Source: Ruminococcus sp.
GTDB taxonomy: Bacteria; Bacillota; Clostridia; Oscillospirales; Ruminococcaceae
Direction of reading: 5' to 3'
DNA: 34,908 nucleotides
NCBI GenBank assembly: GCA_024697545.1
Contig: JAILFN010000025.1
Location: forward strand, 1-34,908
A program made the position numbers and the translations under genes. This document shows positions 30,760-34,908 of the stretch, piece by piece. The first letter of the stretch is position 1. Each line of letters opens with the position of its first letter. Under the pieces are notes generated by a model. The model saw nothing but the letters and a program-made list of their open reading frames with translations. It did no database searches and was not told the origin of the DNA.

Positions 30760-31686
30760 TCAGTTTTCCAACGCCTCCAGCTCGCGCAGATCATAAGGCG
30801 TCTTCTGGTATACGCAGTGGTTGAGCCAGTTGGCATAAAGCATATTCGCCGAGCAGCTCCAGTTGAAGCGGGGAACGGCGGTAACGTCGCCGTAGGGGAA
30901 ATAGTGCTTCGGCTTCTTTGGGTTCAAGCCCTTCTTCATGTCGCGGTCGTACTCCTGCGCCAGGGTATCGCGGTCGTATTCGCAGTGTCCCGTCAGGAAT
31001 ATCTGACGCTGCGAAAGGTCGGAGACTATGTGGACGCCTGCCTCCTGCGATTCCGCAAGTATCTCAAGTTCGTTTATCTTGACTATGTCCTCGCGCCTTA
31101 CTTCCGTGTGACGTGAGTGCGGGCAGAAGAAGGTGTCGCCGAAGCCCCGCATCAGCGGGTGGTGCTGGTCAAGGGTCTTATGCAGGAACACGCCCGACAT
31201 CTTTCTTTCAAGCGGATACTTGGGTATGCCGTAATGGTAGTAAAGCCCTGCCTGTGCGCCCCAGCAGATGTGTATGGTCGAAAAAACGTTCGTCTTGCTC
31301 CATTCAAATACCTCGCAGAGCTCGTCCCAGTAATCGACCTCGTTATACTCCATCTGCTCAACGGGAGCGCCTGTGATTATCAGGCCATCATAGCGGTTGT
31401 CCCTGACCTCGCTGAATGATTTATAGAATTTCAGCATATGCTCCTGCGGAGTGTTCTTCGGGCTATGACCTGTCTGAACCAGGTCTATCTCAACGTGCAG
31501 CGGAGTATTTGAAAGCAGCCTAAGCAGCTGAGTCTCGGTCGCGATCTTGTTGGGCATGAGGTTCAGTATGGCGATCTTCAGCGCTCTTATGTCCTGATGT
31601 TCTGCGCGGTCATCGGGTATCACAAAAATATTTTCTTCTTCAAGCGTCGCGAATGCAGGTAGATTATCGGGTATCTGTATAGGCAT
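30760..31686 (-). CDS. metA: Homoserine O-acyltransferase MetA (acetyl-type)
   Basis: This 308-residue enzyme activates homoserine for methionine synthesis. It is a glutamine-amidotransferase-fold protein with the catalytic cysteine in [10 protein letters not shown] and the His/Glu pair in TGHCEYD (near the end), as in MetA. The acyl-CoA choosing position after TGAPV is Glu ([10 protein letters not shown]); Glu there goes with acetyl-CoA, and Gly with succinyl-CoA, so homoserine O-acetyltransferase activity is predicted. The start at 31686 follows GAGGGGGG by a good spacing; a frame 8 codons longer is unlikely. It has its own promoter and diverges from the AI-2E gene. Confidence 0.93.
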   Translation of the reverse strand: MPIQIPDNLPAFATLEEENIFVIPDDRAEHQDIRALKIAILNLMPNKIATETQLLRLLSNTPLHVEIDLVQTGHSPKNTPQEHMLKFYKSFSEVRDNRYDGLIITGAPVEQMEYNEVDYWDELCEVFEWSKTNVFSTIHICWGAQAGLYYHYGIPKYPLERKMSGVFLHKTLDQHHPLMRGFGDTFFCPHSRHTEVRREDIVKINELEILAESQEAGVHIVSDLSQRQIFLTGHCEYDRDTLAQEYDRDMKKGLNPKKPKHYFPYGDVTAVPRFNWSCSANMLYANWLNHCVYQKTPYDLRELEALEN

Positions 31687-31737
31687 TTGGATCCCCCCTC
31701 GTTGGGTCATTTGATATGATTCTTTATGTATAAGATT

Positions 31738-31766
31738 ATTATATCACCTTTTTCCAAGCTTTTCAA
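31738..31766 (-). promoter_or_regulatory. metA promoter
   Basis: On the minus strand TTGAAA (31761-31766), a 17-base spacer and TATAAT (31738-31743). No S-box (SAM) riboswitch fits in the roughly 45-base leader. Confidence 0.75.
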
Positions 31767-31812
31767 GCGGTGCGGCTCGAATTAAGCTTTTATTAATATT
31801 TTCTCAAACTAC

Positions 31813-31841
31813 TTGATTAAAGGGTTTAAATGTAGTATAAT
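31813..31841 (+). promoter_or_regulatory. Promoter of the AI-2E permease gene
   Basis: TTGATT (31813-31818), 17 bases, TATAAT (31836-31841). It is divergent from the metA promoter, about 50 bases apart. Confidence 0.75.
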
Positions 31842-31900
31842 AATAAATGTATAGGCAGCTTATCAGTCAGCTGCCGCGATCAACCTTTTACGGAGAGATC

Positions 31901-33172
31901 ATGATGAAGAAAAAACACAACAATCCATATATATACGCAGGCGTGACGGCGATATCCGTTATCAGCTTCACCATGCTTCTGATATTCATAGTCTTTCGCC
32001 ACAAGGAGCTTTCCTCGGCACTGGACAAGCTCACAAAGGCTTTGCAGCCCGTTATCATCGGCTGCATAATAGCTTACCTGCTCGCCCCCGTCTGCAACCG
32101 CTTTGAACGGCTGTTCAGGAAAATACTGCCAAAGAACGACAAGGGCGGAAAGATCTCGGGAGTGCTCGGGGTGGTGTGCAGCTCTCTGGCGGCGCTGCTC
32201 GTCATAGTCGTGCTGATATCGCTGATAGTCCCCGCGACCTTCAACAGCCTTGTGTCGCTGATAACCTCGGTGCCTGATTATGTACTGAGCTTCATCGACT
32301 GGGCGAACAAAAAGCTCGCCGACTACCCGATGATATACAAATATCTTATGAACGCCGTAGACACGATCTACGACAGATTCTCAAAATGGACGCAGGATCA
32401 GTTCATGCCCTCGATGCAGACGGTGCTCTCTGGCGTGGGCAACGGCATAGGCATAGCACTTCAATGGCTGCTCAATATCATCATAGGCTTTATCGTTGCG
32501 ATATATCTGCTAAGCTCGAGACAGCTCTTCGCAAAGCAGGGCAAGATGACCCTTTTCGCGACATTCAAGCCGAATATAGCCGAGAAGATCTATGAGGAGA
32601 TACTCTACGCCGACAAGATGTTCAGCGGCTTCCTCCGCGGAAAGCTTCTCGATTCCACCCTTGTCGGACTGATATGCTTCACGGCGCTCAGGCTGATGGG
32701 CTTTCAGGACGTTGTGCTGATAAGCGTTATAATCGGCGTCACGAACATCATTCCATTCTTCGGACCATTCATCGGCGCTATCCCCTGCGCCCTCATCGTG
32801 TTCGTCACCGACCCGAAAAAGTGCCTCTACTTTATAATATTCATACTGATACTACAGCAGTTCGACGGCAATATCTTAGGACCCAAGTGCATGGGCAGCA
32901 ATATAAATCTGTCGGCATTCTGGGTGCTGTTTGCGATACTTCTCTTCGGAAGGCTTTTCGGATTCATGGGTATGCTGCTCGGCGTGCCGATATTTGCCGT
33001 TATCTATGATATCCTGCGCAAGGTCATCTACTACCGCCTGCACAAAAACGGCAGGGACGACCTGCTTCCCGGCGATAAAAAGCCCCCCGCCCCGCCGAAT
33101 GAAGATCCCCCCGCTGCCGAGGAAGCTTCGGCAGAGCTGACGGACGAGCCCGCAGAGGCTGCCGAGGTATGA
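31901..33172 (+). CDS. AI-2E family permease
   Basis: This 423-residue membrane protein is of the AI-2E/TqsA/YdiK permease family. About seven or eight TM helices are seen: two at the start (TAISVISFTMLLIFIVF; PVIIGCIIAYLLAP), others around VLGVVCSSLAALLVIVVLISLIV and LNIIIGFIVAIYLLSS, and the typical C-terminal set GVTNIIPFFGPFIGAIPCAL, LQQFDGNILGPKCMG and ILLFGRLFGFMGMLLGVPIFAVIYDIL. Members export signals, Na+ or small molecules, so the substrate is unclear. A Pro/Glu-rich cytoplasmic tail closes it. I chose the ATG at 31901 (or 31904) after ACGGAGAG; the longer frame from 31847 lacks a ribosome site. Confidence 0.9.
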   Translation: MMKKKHNNPYIYAGVTAISVISFTMLLIFIVFRHKELSSALDKLTKALQPVIIGCIIAYLLAPVCNRFERLFRKILPKNDKGGKISGVLGVVCSSLAALLVIVVLISLIVPATFNSLVSLITSVPDYVLSFIDWANKKLADYPMIYKYLMNAVDTIYDRFSKWTQDQFMPSMQTVLSGVGNGIGIALQWLLNIIIGFIVAIYLLSSRQLFAKQGKMTLFATFKPNIAEKIYEEILYADKMFSGFLRGKLLDSTLVGLICFTALRLMGFQDVVLISVIIGVTNIIPFFGPFIGAIPCALIVFVTDPKKCLYFIIFILILQQFDGNILGPKCMGSNINLSAFWVLFAILLFGRLFGFMGMLLGVPIFAVIYDILRKVIYYRLHKNGRDDLLPGDKKPPAPPNEDPPAAEEASAELTDEPAEAAEV

Positions 33173-33217
33173 TAACTGATGTAAAAAAATTATAAAAAAA
33201 CATACATCTGACTTGAA

Positions 33218-33246
33218 TTGACAAGTATTTTGGTATATAATATTAT
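33218..33246 (+). promoter_or_regulatory. Promoter of the PurF-like gene
   Basis: TTGACA (33218-33223), 17 bases, TATTAT (33241-33246). A weak GATGTA/TACATC hairpin (about 33178-33209) after the AI-2E gene may end that transcript. No purine riboswitch was seen in the roughly 80-base leader. Confidence 0.65.
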
Positions 33247-33331
33247 TTGTTGGTCTGCGGCTCGAAGAGCGGGCTGCATGACAGTATCAATAATAGATCA
33301 TTATCCTATTTTTCGGAAGGAGCGTTTGTTA

Positions 33332-34750
33332 ATGGGTGGTTTTTTCGGAGCAGTCGGTAAGGACAGAGATAATACCGTGTTCGATGTCTTCTACGGCACC
33401 GACTATCACTCCCATCTCGGCACCCGCCGTGCCGGTATGGTAATGTACGACGAGGACAAGGGATTTGACAGAGCGATACACAATATCGAGAATTCCCCTT
33501 TCCGCACCAAATTCGCAAGCGATGTCAACTCTATGAAGGGTAACATGGGCATCGGCTGCATCTCCGACTATGAAGCTCAGCCGCTGCTGATACGCTCAAA
33601 GGTCGGCACATATGCGATAACTACCGTCGGCAAGATAAACAACACCGAGGAGATACTCGAAAAGCTGTTTGACAACAGCCACCTGCATTTCTTCGAGATG
33701 AGCGGCGGCGAAGTCAATGCTACCGAAATGGTCGCTGCCATCATCAACCAGAAGGAGAGCATCGTAGAGGGTATCCGCTACGCTCAGGAGCTTATAGACG
33801 GCTCAATGACAATGCTCATCATGACAAAACAGGGCATCTACGCCGCAAGAGATAAGTACGGCAGAACTCCGTGCGTTATCGGCAAGAGCGAGAGCGGCTA
33901 CTGCGCCGCATTTGAGAGCTTCTCTTACCTCAACCTCGGCTACACTCATTACCGCGAGCTGGGTCCATGTGAGATAGTTCTGCTTACTCCCGAGACTGTT
34001 ATAAACATCGCTCCCCCGCGTGAGGAGATGAAGATATGCACGTTCCTTTGGGTATATTACGGCTACCCCTCCTCATCTTACGAGGGCGTGAGCGTTGAGG
34101 ATATGCGTTACAACTGCGGCGCTGCTCTTGCAAAGCGCGACGACGCACGCCCCGACCTCGTGGCAGGCGTTCCCGATTCGGGTATCGCACACGCTATCGG
34201 TTACTCCAACTACTCAAAGATACCCTTCTCAAGACCCTTTATCAAGTACACCCCCACCTGGCCGAGATCCTTTATGCCTCCCAACCAGACTCAGCGCAAC
34301 CGCATCGCGCGTATGAAGCTGCTGCCTGTTCAGAGCCTTATCAAGGACAAGAGCCTGCTGCTTATCGACGACAGCATCGTTCGCGGTACTCAGATGAGAG
34401 AGACTACCGAATATCTCTTCCAGTCGGGCGCTAAGGAAGTACATATCAGACCTGCCTGTCCGCCGCTGCTTTACGGCTGCAAGTACCTGAACTTCTCCCG
34501 CTCCAGCTCCGAGATGGATCTTATTACCCGCCGCGTTATCGCTGACCGCGAGGGCGATAAGGTAAGCCCCGAAACACTCGCTGATTACGCTAACCCCGAC
34601 AGCGCAAATTACGCCGCTATGGTCGAGGAGATAAGAAAACAGCTTAAATTCACAAGCCTCCGCTTCCACCGCCTTGACGATATGCTCGACTCCGTCACAG
34701 GCATCGACCACTGCAAACTCTGCACCTACTGCTGGAACGGCAAGGAGTAA
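33332..34750 (+). CDS. PurF-like amidophosphoribosyltransferase lacking the catalytic cysteine
   Basis: This 472-residue protein matches PurF, which makes phosphoribosylamine from PRPP and glutamine. The PRPP loop LLIDDSIVRGTQMRE, GVPDSGIAHAIGYS and the [4Fe-4S]-type cysteines (ICTFLWVYY, RPACPP, and CKLCTYC at the end) are kept. However, PurF needs a cysteine right after the initiator Met, and here the start is MGGFFGAV, with Gly in its place. The glutaminase half is thus predicted inactive, so it may use free ammonia, or serve another role. The ATG at 33332 follows GGAAGGAG. A longer frame from 33218 starts at the promoter itself. It is a single-gene unit; the normal purF is presumably elsewhere. 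Confidence 0.85.
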   Translation: MGGFFGAVGKDRDNTVFDVFYGTDYHSHLGTRRAGMVMYDEDKGFDRAIHNIENSPFRTKFASDVNSMKGNMGIGCISDYEAQPLLIRSKVGTYAITTVGKINNTEEILEKLFDNSHLHFFEMSGGEVNATEMVAAIINQKESIVEGIRYAQELIDGSMTMLIMTKQGIYAARDKYGRTPCVIGKSESGYCAAFESFSYLNLGYTHYRELGPCEIVLLTPETVINIAPPREEMKICTFLWVYYGYPSSSYEGVSVEDMRYNCGAALAKRDDARPDLVAGVPDSGIAHAIGYSNYSKIPFSRPFIKYTPTWPRSFMPPNQTQRNRIARMKLLPVQSLIKDKSLLLIDDSIVRGTQMRETTEYLFQSGAKEVHIRPACPPLLYGCKYLNFSRSSSEMDLITRRVIADREGDKVSPETLADYANPDSANYAAMVEEIRKQLKFTSLRFHRLDDMLDSVTGIDHCKLCTYCWNGKE

Positions 34751-34777
34751 GTGCTTCTACACGAGGCAGTGCATAGC

Positions 34778-34839
34778 TTTTGGGGACTCTGTCCCCAAAC
34801 CCCTGCCAGAGAACCCCTTTTGGAGAAGGGGTTCTCTGG
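34778..34839 (+). terminator. Two strong hairpins after the PurF-like gene
   Basis: TTTGGGGAC pairs with GTCCCCAAA (34778-34798), and a second, longer stem (CCAGAGAACCCCTT with AAGGGGTTCTCTGG, 34806-34839) follows. Neither has a strong U-tract directly after it, so they may be a repeated extragenic element as well as a terminator. The remainder to the window end is AT-rich with no gene seen. Confidence 0.65.
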
Positions 34840-34908
34840 ACTCTCCCTAAACCTCTTTGTTATTTTTGGGAATGGGGCATACACATACTAACAAAAAAAG
34901 CACCCTTT

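Overview
The window looks like chromosomal DNA of an anaerobic, fibre-degrading Firmicute, most likely a Ruminococcus or close relative in the Oscillospiraceae. The clues are cellulosome-type parts (two cohesin-like surface proteins and one dockerin-bearing enzyme), a CIRCE/HrcA heat-shock operator, low-GC-Gram-positive promoters and GGAGG ribosome sites, and hydrogen-metabolism genes. The species cannot be named from the sequence alone.

Region 1 (1-13425) is the most unusual part. A small TM1266-type hydrogenase-system regulator (302-556) is followed by a possible attenuator (an 8-codon leader ORF plus a terminator). Then comes a rightward operon of about 12.6 kb: hydE, NifH-like 1, NifD-like 1, NifK-like 1, NifH-like 2, NifD-like 2, NifK-like 2, hypF, hypC, hypD, hypE and a GNAT acetyltransferase, ending at a strong terminator. 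Most junctions overlap or nearly touch. HydE keeps both iron-sulfur motifs, HypCDEF keep the residues needed to build an Fe(CN)2CO unit, and both Fe-proteins keep their cluster and ATP-binding residues. Both NifD-like proteins appear to have lost the Cys and His that hold FeMo-cofactor in nitrogenase. No nifB, hydF, hydG, hypA, hypB or hydrogenase structural gene is present. My inference is that this operon makes and uses an unrecognised iron-CO/CN metallocofactor handled by nitrogenase-like proteins, one H-D-K set perhaps acting as scaffold and the other as the enzyme.

Region 2 (13426-20905) is mostly leftward: a sugar isomerase of the L-fucose/L-arabinose type with two AraR-like operators, a VanZ-like membrane protein overlapping a CCA tRNA nucleotidyltransferase, an unknown two-TM protein and an AGCS amino-acid:sodium symporter. 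Two rightward units follow, a DUF3592-like protein and a 69-aa protein, driven by near-identical promoters.

Region 3 (20906-30755) carries surface and cellulosome-like genes mixed with housekeeping: a membrane-anchored cohesin-like protein with a very acidic cytoplasmic tail, a coaBC-GH36 alpha-galactosidase unit, hsp20 behind tandem CIRCE half-sites, a secreted glucosaminidase with a C-terminal dockerin, and a cohesin-like wall protein with an NPQTG sorting signal. The dockerin enzyme could dock on one of these cohesins.

Region 4 (30756-34908) holds metA (predicted acetyl-CoA type), a divergent AI-2E-family permease, and a PurF-like protein whose catalytic glutaminase cysteine is replaced by glycine, ending in two strong hairpins at the window edge.

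Cysteine positions and alignments to known families were made by eye and are not search results.
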